A stretch of DNA of 64,000 nucleotides from Lunularia cruciata (taxonomy: Eukaryota; Streptophyta; Marchantiopsida; Lunulariales; Lunulariaceae): contig OX419755.1 of assembly GCA_948567375.1 (NCBI GenBank), forward strand, positions 73,350,944 to 73,414,943, read 5' to 3'. How positions within the stretch are numbered: position 1 is the first letter of the stretch; every line of letters begins with the position of its first letter. Below the pieces are notes generated by a model that had not been told where the DNA came from, searched no databases, and worked only from the letters and a program-made list of their open reading frames with translations. Positions 21,978 to 34,079 of this stretch are shown one piece after another. The position numbers and the translations under genes are program-made.

Positions 21978-22900
21978 CTTCCAGTGGCCCGTTTCGTTCG
22001 TTTCTTGATGAAGTACAGTCTCGTTCTACGACCACCGAATCCTGTTTCAAAGATTCGGACCTCAGTTCATGATAGTATATATACCCCTTGGTCCTTGGCA
22101 CGTTCGTTTGTCTTTTGATCTCAGAACAGACTAGTATATTGCGTGTCTTCCGATCACAATGAAACGAAAGCAGAAAATAGTCTGTCAGTCGAATTGGAAA
22201 GCAGTCCGCCCGTCCAATTCCTCTCGACAATAGATTCCCGGCAACAAGTCAGATCCCGTCATGCGCTAAGGATGAATCCGTAACCAAGTTTATTATATAT
22301 CCTTTCCGCTCACGCTTGCATCTTATGTCAAATCCTTTTCGAGTGTGCATCCATGAACTGGAACATGAACCGCAAAGGAATGCAACCAATACACTTTTTG
22401 ATAAGTAAGGCCTATGCTGTCTAGACATGATCAAAAGAAAGAGAAAGCGGCAGCCGAGAACGTCTGTGAACCGCAAAGGAGAACACCTGAATGGCGGTCA
22501 ATACACTTTTCGACTAGATGTCAGATTTTGGGTGCTGCAAAGGATGAAGCGTCTCACGATATTTACAGCGCCTAAGTGAGTTGGCCAAGACGTTGGAATA
22601 AGATCGGCGGAATGAGGATCTTAGCGGCCACAATTTTGTCAATAAATACTCATGGGTTCCTTAGTTCCGGTCTACTATGTTGGAGTTTCTGATTTGGCCA
22701 TTAGAGCTACAGTTTGTGCAGTCGGATGTGCCCTTAGTGCTGGACTTCCAAGCCTCTTCAAAGGGTATACTCTGATGTAATTTGATGATCAGAAATCAGA
22801 GCTCAACACTTAATAATCTTGGTTCACGGTAACAAAGAATTCAGAGGTTCAACATAACAGAATGAGCCTTTTTTGGATTTGCATTTCAAAGTATACGCCA
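21978..22900. other. Intergenic DNA at the end of the gene island
   Basis: No supportable gene. A short open stretch near 22660-22770 would encode a hydrophobic peptide (VPVYYVGVSDLAIRATV...), but has no start or family match I recognise. Composition turns AT-rich near 22900 as the retrotransposon block starts. Confidence 0.4.
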
Positions 22901-22959
22901 TGGATTGGACTTCCAAGATCCTAATTCCAATGTCCTGGAAAATCATTTAGGTGTAGTAA

Positions 22960-25900
22960 ATGTTGTGATAATTGTTGTGCAAATGTACATTGTTATTCAA
23001 TATGCATCGTTGTCAACATCATACATTATAGAAGCATAACTCATATAATATATCAAATACAAATTCCAAAGTGCCACAAATCATCCCCCTAGCAAGCAAT
23101 TAGGTCTCTCTAATTCCAAATAGCCATCTACTCCAAGTAAGTGATATGCACTATGGTGTGCAAAGATCAAGAGATTGGGTATCCCCCTAGCAAGCAGTTA
23201 GGTCTCTCTAATTCCAAATAGCCATCTACTCCAAGTAAGTGATATGCACTATGGTGTGCAAAGATCAAGAGATTGGGTGCTAAAGAGCCTCATAGTTGAT
23301 CGCATATCTAGAATCTTTAGCACAGAAGGAGTGGACTAGCTAAGGTGTCAAGTACATTGAGGACATAACCAATGCACTTAAGGAACCACCATGAGAGGAG
23401 GAGTCAAACATGCCATGTGCCATCCTCTTGAATAACTATCACACACCAACATAGGAGTAGCTCCTCAAGTAGAGCCACATAACATATATTGTAAGTTTGC
23501 ACATAAAATTGCCATGCTTGGATCTCTCGTGTCATCAATATTTGGGAGGTTGCATGACACACAATTGCACCAATGATCCTTCCAACATGAGGACCCCGCA
23601 AGGAAAAACCTTGTGCATTCTCAAGATAGTGCAACATGTACTCACATCAAGAGTTGTTGGTGTAGTCTGTTATAGATATTCATAATCACTTGGATTTATC
23701 GATAGATTGAGGATATATAACCTCCTCAAATAGTGGCACAATGTAAGGCATCCTTATGTTGAGGAATTTCTAAATTCTAAAAGGCCATTGACATCATGCT
23801 CCAAAAGATCTTTGCACATTGAGAATATATGCTCATCCATACATCCAAATCATCCAAGTCCATAACTAATATAGTATCCCCACAAATAGCTATAAGTTAA
23901 TTTAGGATCTTATCCATAGAGTAAGAAGTACGAAAGAAGGATAGTAAGGAGGCTTGCCGGCTAATTTGATAGCCCATAACCAACCAAGGCAATTAGAGAT
24001 CCCAATCTACTAAGTGGCCTCTCTACAAACCATACTTATGTAACCCTCTCTTCACTATCTGCACAACTCTCTTTGCTAACCTTTTGCCTCTCAACGTGAT
24101 CCTCTCCACGAGAGGTAGTACAGAGATCAATTAAGCCCTTGTCACACAAAGCCTAAAACTCTTCCAAGAACTCTATACCTTGGTTGGTATTCCAAATGAC
24201 TAAGAACCTGATCCAAGAGCAAGTAAGCTATACTAGACTTGTCAAGAAAGTGTCATCAACTCAATCCACTTGGAGAAGTGCTCCACCATAACCAAAATAC
24301 CTTGATGATATCTCACAATCAATGATAAAGGTCCAACAAAGTCTAAACTCCAATAGTAATCCAACTTCATGATAGGTTGTGGGTGCAATTGTGGTGTGGG
24401 AGCATTGAATGATGCTCTAACTTGATCACAAATCACAAATTTGGCAACAAATTGCTATGTATTGGTCTACATGCCATACCACCAATAATGATTTTAGAGT
24501 AGCTATATGTCCGCCTTAATCCAAAATATTGTAGCTCCTCATGAGAATGTCATGCCAACTATGGTCTTTGAGATGCAAAGGGTACCACTTGTACTCTACC
24601 ATCCTCCTATACCCAAAATAGATGTCTCTAATCTTAATTGCTAGCTTGCTGAAGAATACAATCTCTCTTCTTAGCTCTAATTATGCTACGCATAATACTA
24701 GTGCAAAGATAGTACATCACCAAGATATAATCATGAATATCTCACTAATATATACCAATACCTCCACTCTCCAAATCAAAGACCTCAATAACACTCATGT
24801 TTGTATTGAGAGAAATACTACCAATAGCTCCACTCAACATACACAAAAGGAAAATGCATGCCAACTTTGCACCATCTCCTCATCCATCCCACCATGCCAA
24901 TGTGATCCTATATGGTTGGTACATGGGCTTCTACATCTACATCATGGGTCATAATTTGAGGTACATGAACAACTATGAATCATACTCTTGTAAAGTTAGA
25001 GCTCATCATGCAAGCTTCCCTAAAAGCTTGTCAGACTTCATCAACCACTTCAATGGTTGATGATAAATAATGAGAGTGAAGGATTTTTCAAACAAGTAAC
25101 ATTGGAAATGTGCTATTGCCAAGCAATATCCCTCATATGAGTTGTACTTTTCTCCCATTGAATTGTTGAAGTGAATCACATAGGCCACTATAAACTCCTT
25201 CACCTCATCATCTTGTTGAGTGAGCATTGATCCAAGCTCCAATGTACTCCAATCAATATGAACTTGGAATTGATATCATGTGATTGGTCTTCTAAGGATA
25301 AGAGTGAATTTCAACTTCTTCTTGAGCTCCATAAAAATTTCTCTTATCATATGCTCAACATCATTCTTTTGTAAGCTTGGTTAGCTTTGTCAAGGCCTTG
25401 TCAATTGCACTAAATCCTCTCAAATATCAACAATAAAAGTTTATCAATCCAAGGAATGCTTGCATCATATTCACATATGTAAGTCAAGGAATACATGCAA
25501 TACCCTCCACCTTGGTCTATTGAACACCAAGTTTGCCAATATAGATAATTTGACCTAAATAATCAATCTACTCTTGGAAGAATATGCACTCCCTAGGATG
25601 TAATTTGAGTCCATGAGATCTCAATCTCTCAAACGCCTCCAACAAATGTCCACCATGCTCCTCCAAGGTAGCAATATAGACCAAAATATCATCAATGTAG
25701 CACCGAGAAAAATCCAATCCCACTAGGGTCCTATCCATGACTATTTGGAACTTGGTATGGTTGTTCTTTAACCCAAATGGTAAAAATTTCAAATAATACA
25801 ATACATCCTTATTGTGATAATTTATATCCTAGAATAATATCTTGGACTTATCATCCTCCTTGATGCGCAACTGATGATATCTTGCTTGAAGATCTAAAGT

Positions 25901-26030
25901 ACTAAAGATCTTTTCATACTTAGTCATAGCAAAAATCTCCTTCAATGTAAATACAACATACCAATTAGCCCTAGTTTTTTGGTTGATAGGATAGTAATCT
26001 CCACACATCCACCCAACCATGCAATTGCCA

Positions 26031-26033
<3 letters not shown>
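22960..26033 (-). mobile_element. Decayed Ty3/Gypsy element, copy A
   Basis: Minus-strand pol fragments occur in Gypsy order. The reverse transcriptase start (25829-26035) has KIFSTLDLQARYHQLRIKED. The polymerase core (25568-25801) has LPFGLKNNHTKFQIVMD and the YIDDILVY active site. RNase H (25006-25242) has FNNSMGEKYNSYEGYCLAI. The integrase core fragment (24242-24436) has YYWSLDFVGPL and VMVEHFSKWIEL. All frames are broken. It aligns along its length with copy B (26590-30115). An (AT)n tract replaces the upstream gag region. Confidence 0.88.
23083..23278. repeat. 98-bp tandem duplication in Gypsy copy A
   Basis: Two almost identical 98-bp units (23083-23180 and 23181-23278) start ATCCCCCTAGCAAGCA. 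The matching part of copy B has a single unit, so the duplication arose after the copies separated. Confidence 0.92.

Positions 26034-26103
<70 letters not shown>
26034..26103. repeat. (AT)n microsatellite
   Basis: About 35 uninterrupted AT dinucleotides. It marks the junction between Gypsy copy A and LTR-like DNA. Confidence 0.97.
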
Positions 26104-26105
<2 letters not shown>

Positions 26106-26589
26106 TTGTGAACATCTTACACTATAGAAGCACAATTCATATAGAAAGTCACACATGAACTCTAAAGTGACACTATAATTAATCAATCACAAACTCAACT
26201 TGGATAGAAAACTCAACACTCAACTCAATATACTACTAACAATGTGCTCTGATTACATTTTCAGAGCCATACACTCCAACTAAGAGACTCTAGGTGATAC
26301 TCATTGACCTCTATCAACCATGACCAAGAGCTCAAAGAGTCAATATCAAAACATGAGCACTCTAGATCTACAATTTGAAAGTATACCCTTAGAAATGACC
26401 TAGAACTCCAATCCTAATGAAACCACTAACAAATTACCTAACAATACAAATAATAGCTCTAATAGTGTGATGAGTAGCACTAACACAAAATTTGGCTACT
26501 ACTAAGTAGTCTTTGAGCTACTATTGGTATAATTATGATGGTCAATACTAATAATCCAACGTCCAAGCAAACTAGCTTTGGAATTACAA
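26104..26589 (-). repeat. LTR-like segment between Gypsy copies A and B
   Basis: About 26210-26570 is a diverged copy of 52140-52530; both have ACCA(T)(G/A)ACCAAGAGCTCAAAGA, CTCTAGA and GTAGCTCTAAT in the same order. It therefore looks like the LTR, or a part of one, of the minus-strand Gypsy family. I could not fix its ends. Confidence 0.6.
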
Positions 26590-29500
26590 ATGTTGTGACA
26601 CTTTTCATGCGTATATAAATTACTACTCAACATACATCACTATCAACATCATACACTATAAAAACACAACTCATGTAGAAAGTCACAAATAAACTTTGAA
26701 GTGCTACAATCACCCACTAGTTGGCAATTAGGTCCCTCTAACTCCAAATAGCCATCTACTACAAGTATGTGATATGCCCTATGGTGGACAAAGATTAGGA
26801 GACCAGGTACTATGAAGCTCCATTGTTAGTTGCATGGTTATAATTTATTCCACATAAAGAGTGAACTAGCTATAGGTCAAGTACATTAAAGATATAATCA
26901 TTGTCCTTGAGAAATCACCATGAGAGAAGGAATTAAACATGCCATATACCATCTTCTCAAATGCCTATAACACGCTAACCTAATAATAGCTCCACTAGAA
27001 TTACCACATAATACACACCGTAAAATTGAATGTACAACTAACAAGCTTGGATCCATAGTGCCATCAATTTTTAGGAGGTGACATGGCACACAATTTCACT
27101 CATGGTCCTTCCAAATAACACCATCATGTCTTTTCAACATGAGGACTTTAGGAGTCAAACTTCATGCACTCTCAAGATAGTGTGGCTTTAAGTCACATCA
27201 AGTGTCATTGATGTAGTTTGCTATAGATATACATAATCACTTGGGATGAAATTAATGGATCAAGGGTCTATAACCTCCTCCTCAAATGATAATGTAGCTT
27301 AAGGTATCCCTATGTTGAGCAATCACTAAGTTTTTAAAGGCCATCAATATCACTCTCCAAAATGTCTTTACCCATTGATAATATGTGCTCACCTATACAT
27401 ATGCATCATCCAAGTCCAAAACTAGAGTAGCATCATGACAAATAGCTATATATAAATTTTGATCTTATCATAAGGTAGAAAGTAAAGAGAAAAGGATGTA
27501 AGGGAAACTTGCAAATGAACCGATAGCCCATGGCCAACCAAGGTAATTGGAGATACTAATCTCCCAAGTGTCCTCTCTACAAACCATACTTATGCAACTC
27601 TTTTCATCATTTGAACCACTTTTTCTACTAAACCATCTACCTTAGGGTGATCTTGGGAGGTAGTGTGGTGATCTATAAAAGATTAAGGCAATAAATAAGA
27701 CAATGGAAGATTGGAGTGAAAGATCACATTTGAAACTTTTAAATGAGGGAAATTATGAGTGCCTAGTATGAGCTTGAGCTTTGGTATTTATAGAGAACAT
27801 ATAAGGCTCTTGGGAAACTTCTTAGAAGTATCTTTCTTAGAATGCAAGCTAAACTAACTAGGAAGCTTCTTGAGAAGCTTCCTCCTAGAAGCCATTTACT
27901 TGGCATGTAAACTAAGCTAGGTGGGAAGCTTCCCAAGAAACTTCCTCCTAAAAACCATCTTCTTGGCGTGCAAGCTAAGCTAGTTAGGAAGCTTCCTCCT
28001 AAAATTCACCTACTTGGCATACATATTACTTGATATTTGGAAGGTACCAAGAAGCTTCCTAAAATTTCCATAGATGTTTCTAGAACATCTCTAGAATTCT
28101 TAGTTAATTTTGCCTATTTGCTACCTTTAAGTCTTGATTAACTTGTTTGCTAACTCCATATTTTTAGATGATCAATCAAGACGTAAAACTATCCCAATAA
28201 CTTTGTACCCTGATCAATCAAGACCTTAGTTGGTTTACCAAAATGACTAAAAACCTGATCCAAAAATGAATAACTTATCACTTCATTAGACTTGTTAGCA
28301 AGTGCTACAAACTCAATCCACTTGGAGAAGTGCTCCACCATATCCAAAATATGCAAATAATGTCTCACAATCAATAATAAAGATCTAGCAAAGTCTAAAG
28401 TCTAAACTCCAATGGTAATGCAACCTCATAATAGGTAGTAGGTGTAATTGTGGCATAAGAGCATTGAATGATGCTCTAACTTAGTCATAAACTACATATT
28501 TGGCAACAAATTGATGTACAACCTTGAAGTAAGTTATATGTCTACTTTACTCCAAAATGTCATAGCTCCTCATGAGCATATCATATCAATTGTGGTTTCT
28601 AAGATGGAAGAGGTACTACTTGCTCCCTACCATCCTCCCATATCCAAAGAATATACTTGCCCTCCAATCTAAAACAATTTGCTTGTTGGAGGACAATGTC
28701 TTTGCACTAACCATGCCGTCCACAACACCAATGCAAAGATAGTTCATCACCAAGACATCATCATGAATATCTCATTGACTTAAACCAATATCTCCATTCT
28801 TTGGATTTGAGAACTCCACAACTCCTCTTGTTTGTATGGAGAGAGATATCACTAGAGTTCCAATTAATATACACAAAAAAGCAAATGCATGCCAACCAAT
28901 ACTATTTCCTCATCTGTCTCATCATGCCAACATGCTCTTGTTTGGTCATGATGTTTAGTACATGGGTTTTTATTCAACTCCTTTATATCATGGTTCACCA
29001 CTCTAAGTTTATGAAGAATTATGAAATCATACTCTTGTAAAATTAGAGCTCATCATGCAACCTTTCTTGAAAGCTTGTTGGACTCCATCAACCACTTCAA
29101 TGGTTGATGATTAGTGATGAAATTGAAGGGTAATATAAACATAAGTAACTTAAAAAATAAAGGGTAACATAAACATAGGTAACATAAAAAATTGTTATTG
29201 CTTACATTGCTACTAAGCACTCTCCCTCATATAATTATATTTCACCTCCATTGAATTGTTGGAGCAACTAGCATAGCCATCACAAACTCCTTCCTTTCAT
29301 CATCATGTTAGATGAGCACTACTCCAAGCACCAATGTACTCCAATCAATATGAACTTGGAATGGGTGTACTCTGATTGGTCTCTTGAGAATAAGTACAGA
29401 TATAAACCTCTCTTTGAGCTTATTAAAATTTCTCTCTTGCTCATCTTTCCAACACCACTCCTATGTGATCTTGGTCAACTTCATCAAGGCCTTGGCAATG

Positions 29501-30115
29501 ACATTAAATCCTCTAACATATCAGCAATAAAATTTACCGATGCAAGGAATACTTGCACTCTACTCACATCTATAGGCCATGGAATATATACAATACCTTC
29601 CACCTTGGTTTGTTGAACACCAAGTTCACCAAGGTAGATAGTGTGACCAAATACACAACTTTCTCTTGGAATAATTTTCACCTCCCAAGATGTAATTTAA
29701 GTCCATGAGATCTCAATATCTCAAACACCGCCAAAAAATGTCTCTCATGCTCTTCCACAAGAGGAATATACACCAAAATGTCATCAATATAACATTGAGA
29801 AGAATCCAATCCCACTAGGATCCTATTCATGTTTAGAACCTAGCAAGAAAATTCTTTAACTAGATGTTAAGAATCTTTGTTGGTACAATACATCTTTTTT
29901 GTGAAGATCAATAGCTCAATATGTTATCTTGGACTTGTCCTCTTCCTTGATTGGTAATTGATGATATCTTGCTTAAAGATCCAAAGTATTGAAGACCTTT
30001 ACATGCCCATATGTATCAAAGGCCTCCTTTGATGTAGGCATGATATACCAATTAGCCCTAGTCTATTGGTTGATAAGACAATAATGTCCATAGATTTGCT
30101 TATCCATGTAGTTTT
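26590..30115 (-). mobile_element. Decayed Ty3/Gypsy element, copy B
   Basis: Sister copy of A on the same strand. The integrase fragment (28189-28374) has MVEHFSKWIEFVAL and ...GKPTKVLIDQGTKL. A pol piece at 29484-29681 has RESCVFGHTIYLGELGVQ, the region after the polymerase core. Reverse transcriptase remnants continue to about 30115. Shared unique sequence with A (for example around 27590 versus 24030) shows they are copies of one family. It is interrupted by a 495-bp insertion at 27674-28168. Confidence 0.82.
27674..28168. mobile_element. 495-bp insertion with 5-bp target duplication inside Gypsy B
   Basis: Comparison with Gypsy copy A shows that B is interrupted here. TGATC flanks both sides (27669-27673 and 28169-28173), while A has one site. 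The ends TATAAAAGATT and ATATTTTTAGA are imperfect inverted repeats. Inside is a degenerate tandem repeat (about 27840-28030) rich in GAAGCTTC palindromes, and a TATTTATAGAG box. No coding potential. It could be a non-autonomous DNA element or a solo LTR. Confidence 0.65.
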
Positions 30116-30400
30116 TGTACCAACCAAGAAGGTACATTCAATAAAAATGGCTACTTTGTGTGAGGACAAATTTGAGAGTGAGAGGAGTAAGTCATGCAAT
30201 ATCTTGTTCCTTTGAAGAGTTGTCCAGAGAGTGTTAGATTCTAGAGTTGAGTCACAAGATTACTTTGTGAGAAACCAAGAATGAGTGAGCACATGATGCC
30301 GATTAAGGGCTATAAACAAGTTTTGGCACTCTTTGTCCAGAATCTTGTAATTTGGAGATTAGACATGTTAGTAGGATCAAAGTCTTAAGCTGAATTTGGA
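30116..30400 (+). repeat. Repeat shared with 44728-45105
   Basis: The stretch CCAACCAAGAAGGTACATT...TGCTACTTTGTGTGA...AGGAGTAAGTCATG and the later TTTTGGCACTCTTTGTCCA...TCTTGTAATTTGGAGAT occur in the same order and orientation at both places. It flanks copies of the unknown ORF family and probably belongs to the same element. Confidence 0.8.
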
Positions 30401-30444
30401 ATACATTTTTGGCCTAGAACTAGAATTTGAGTTTTCCAGGGTTC

Positions 30445-32550
30445 ATGGCAAAATTCATAACTAGCAATTATATATATTGTCATAAGGCAAAAAGGAAGAA
30501 AAGAAATCCAACTCAATGGATTGAGTTGGATTGAGACTTGTGTTGGATAAAGATGCAAGGGAGCCTACAAGAATCACCTTTGATTGGAAGTGTGATCATG
30601 TAGAGGAAATTTAGGAGCTAAAAAGTAGTTTTAGTGACTCTTGCATGAAGAATAGGTATAATGTAGAAACCTATCAAGATCCAATGAGGCAAAATATCAT
30701 CAAGGCTATGATGGTTATGTTGAAGTCAGAGAAAACCACCATAATTTTGAAGCAATAGGTGGTTTTCTTCCACCTCATATTTGTAGGAGAGAGTGTGAAC
30801 TAGGCAAAATGTTTCTATCCAAGGATGAGTCAGACTATTTGGCATTTGCATGACATTTTCAACTCCATTACTTTATACCTTTTGTAGCACATCTCTACTT
30901 GAGTTAAAACCTACTTATCCTTCAGGAGAGAAAGAAAATGGTGTCCCATTTCTATTTGGATCCTTGTTGAGATGCAAACAAAGAAGAGAAAAATTACATG
31001 GCAGAAGTCAAAGAAGGCGATGCTTACTTTGCCAAGACTAGATATGAAAGAATGGTGATAATTTCCATCCCAAAGTTGAAGAAGCAAAGTAGACCCCAAG
31101 GATATGGTGTCTTGTATGAATCAAAGGATGACTATGAGACTGAACCTAAGACGCAAGACAATGGTGGTAGATTTATCATTGGGAATTGAGTTAGAGGCAA
31201 AAGTGGAGTCCAACTCTTAGGACTCTAAAGAAGAAGAGCTCACTTTGAAGAGTAAGGAGTCAAGTAGTGGAAGTGATGGTGAACCCAAATTCTAGCAGTC
31301 AACCAAAGAAGTTGTTGAGGAGGAAGATTGGGAATTCTTTGCAGAAATTGAGCGCATGGAGAGAAGAGAAACACCTTGTTTGGAATTACTAAATGATAAT
31401 ATTCTATAAGAAAGGGAGGAAGAACTAAGAATGGTATTCCATAAGGTAGTGAGGTCTAGAAGAAGTTTGCAATATGTAAGTGCAGGACCAAATCAAGCTA
31501 AAGATGATGAAGAAAGGTGGGAAGAAGTCAATTTGAAAGTAAGAATATTGAGACTTTATGGTAAGGTACCATTAAATACATTGCCTACTAAAGCTAACAA
31601 TAGGATCACATTCCAAGGAGTAAATTATTTATCTAGTGTCATTTGTCCCCTACAAGTGCATTTGTAGGCAAGGATGCAAGACATGAAGGAAGAATACCTA
31701 GAGGTGAGGGACGAGCTTCAATTGGTGAAGATGTTGAGTAATGAAGTCCTATAATTAAAGGCAAAATTAACTCAATATGAGGAGGAAGCCTAAGTACTTT
31801 GGGTTGATGCAATGATTTGACAACAAATTTTGAACAACTTTTAGGGCAATTTTGAGCAACATGGAGGTTTCTTGGAGTGCTAGAAGGAAGTGTTGAATGA
31901 ACAAAAGGTGGCACTTGAGGAATTTGATGATACTTAGCTCAAAGTAATGCACTCCAAGACCAGAACATTGATACACAAACAAGCAATGGAGGAGCTCAAA
32001 AAAGTTGCATTAGAGAAGGATTGGGCCTGGCAACAAGAGCTTGCAAGCTGTGGGCATGAAGAAGAAAGGTTGCAGGATCTGATCAAAATTGCAGAAGCTC
32101 AAGTCATTCACCATGTTGAAGAGCAAAAGAAGGTAGAGGCAAAGCATGTCGAAGAGTTGAAGATGCTTTGGAGGAAGTTGAAGGATGAGATGACTTGAGG
32201 CAAGCTGATCTCATAAAAGGAAGTGTCGGGATAGTGGAGGAAATTGTCATCAAATTGAAGGTGATGCTTAGCATTGGAGCTAAAGTGCAATTGTAGGAGT
32301 CTTACCTACATGAACTCAAGTTGCTAGTACAAGATAATTGGAAGCACAAGGTGAAGGATGTTGATCTAAATAAATCATTAATTTGCCTTAAAGATAGAGT
32401 GGATAAGAAAATCATTGACGTAGGAGACAATATTTGGCTCAGATTGGATTTTGTTAGATCAGACTTAGATAAAAAAAACTGTAAATGAAAGTGTAGTAAA
32501 CGAACCCAAAGTAGTCAGGGTTGGAGTGCATGTGACTTTGGGTGAGTTAC
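30445..32550 (+). pseudogene. Unrecognised retroelement ORF with coiled-coil C-terminal part (plus copy)
   Basis: I do not recognise this protein. A decayed frame starts with MAKF... (30445) and NPTQWIELD, followed by an acidic Ser/Glu-rich middle (about 31200-31400). The C-terminal half is rich in Glu, Lys and Leu (31947-32198: MEELKKVALEKDWAWQQEL, HVEEQKKVEAKHVEELKML) with coiled-coil character. The same protein is encoded in reverse at 34080-36024 and, in part, at 46035-46393. Because copies sit beside LTR-like sequence, it is probably an extra ORF or gag-like protein of an LTR element. Several stops and shifts make it non-functional. Confidence 0.6.
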
Positions 32551-32938
32551 CCAAGTTCACTAAGAAGTTAAAATAGAGAAAGATAATGTAGTTAGGATAT
32601 CTATGACTTTAGTCTCAATCCAAACTAAAGAAGAGACAATAGTTGAGGAAGATGTAGAAGTAGTTGATGAACCCAAAGCATAGGAGATGTTAATCATTAC
32701 TTTAGGGTAGGAAGCCCATGTCAAGGTAGTACTCAGATTGGAGTAGTGTAACAATTTTCAGATTTGAAGTGTTGCAATTTGGAAATTTAATGATTTCTAT
32801 ATAGAGATTGTTAATAAGCGGTTTAAGTAGTATAGACAGTTTTCTTATTGCTAAGTGATCTGTCTTTTTAAAGTAACCATTTTTTGTGGATGTATTCAAT
32901 TTTAAAGTTGAGTAAAGCAAATTTTTGACACTCAATAT

Positions 32939-33620
32939 GTGACAACCCAACAAGTATCCCTATTGCGATAATAAGCAAGTTATAGTTTGTTCCTATAGAG
33001 ATACAAATAAAAAATGGTCAAATACAAAGTAAAATAGTAATCAATAGTCCTTGATTTCTTTTTTAATCTCTTGAGTAGAAACCACAATTAGAAGAGAGTA
33101 ACAAGCACTTAATTTGCAATCTTGTCACAAATCACAACAGCCATAATCACAATTCATCAATCACTTTCTAATCCAACCTTGATTGTGATGATTCAATTCC
33201 TCCCAAAGAAAGCTACTTCACCACAAAACAACTTCATCTTGGAATTGCATTCCACCCCTCTACTAAACGCACAACTTCCTCAATCAAAATTGCTTTGCAT
33301 CAATCTAATACTGTGATCACAAATGAAAAATACTACCAACACTACCTTTCCTCACAGATTTATTAAGGCATTGCTTTGATTTCTATCCACTCAAGATCAA
33401 ACATAAAAAATGAAATGAGAGTTGCGGAATCTAACATTCAACACTCAAACTTGCAATTTGAACTTCTCCAAACACTCACAAACACACACATAAGATTGAT
33501 ACTTGGAATTAAGCTAAAACAATGAGCATTGAGTTACAACACTTTGCTTTACTCAACTTTAGAATAACATTATTGAAGAACAACACATAGTGAATAATTC
33601 TTTTAAATAGGCAGAGCACT
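32939..33620 (-). repeat. LTR-like sequence at the centre of the inverted pair
   Basis: It starts TGACAACCCAACAAG. Related sequence is at 45106-45550 (same orientation) and at 36740-37060 (inverted), with the shared core CACAACTTCCTCAATCAAA...TTTGCATCAATCTA...AGGCATTGCTTTGATT...ATCCACTCAAGATCAAAC. On the minus strand it would end GGGTTGTCA, a plausible LTR 3' end for the unknown-ORF element at 34080-36024. Confidence 0.6.
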
Positions 33621-34079
33621 TGATAGTTGTTTAACTAAATACTATTTTTCCAACAACTTTACCAACTTGTAGATCCAAAATGACAAACCACCCCTTCATA
33701 TCTCAAAACTATTACTACTCCAATCCGATGTCTACCTTGACTTTGGCTTCTACACCTGATGTACCTTCAATTGCTTCTTCTTCTTTGGCTTTATCTACAA
33801 CTTCTATTTCTTCTTCAATTTCTATTTTATCTTTTACTTGAAGTAAAACTTAAGTCATGGATCTACTAATTAATTCTTCCTTCTCTACTCTAACTAATTC
33901 AAATGCTTCAAACATCTGACTTAATGACACTTGCACTCCTATCTCTGCTACTTTGCATCAGGTTCCTACTTTCTTACTACCCCGAAGCTTCTCTAACTCT
34001 GATTTAATTAAATCTAGTCTAAGATATACATTGTTTCCTAGTTCTAACTTCTTCCTATCTACTCAATCTCTCAAGCGAA

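Noticed and set aside
22660-22773. Short hydrophobic reading frame near the end of the NHX gene island
   Set aside because: No start codon in a good context, no family match, too short to call a gene.
26034-26103. (AT)n tract as a replication origin or matrix-attachment site
   Set aside because: A plain dinucleotide microsatellite. Nothing else supports such a role.
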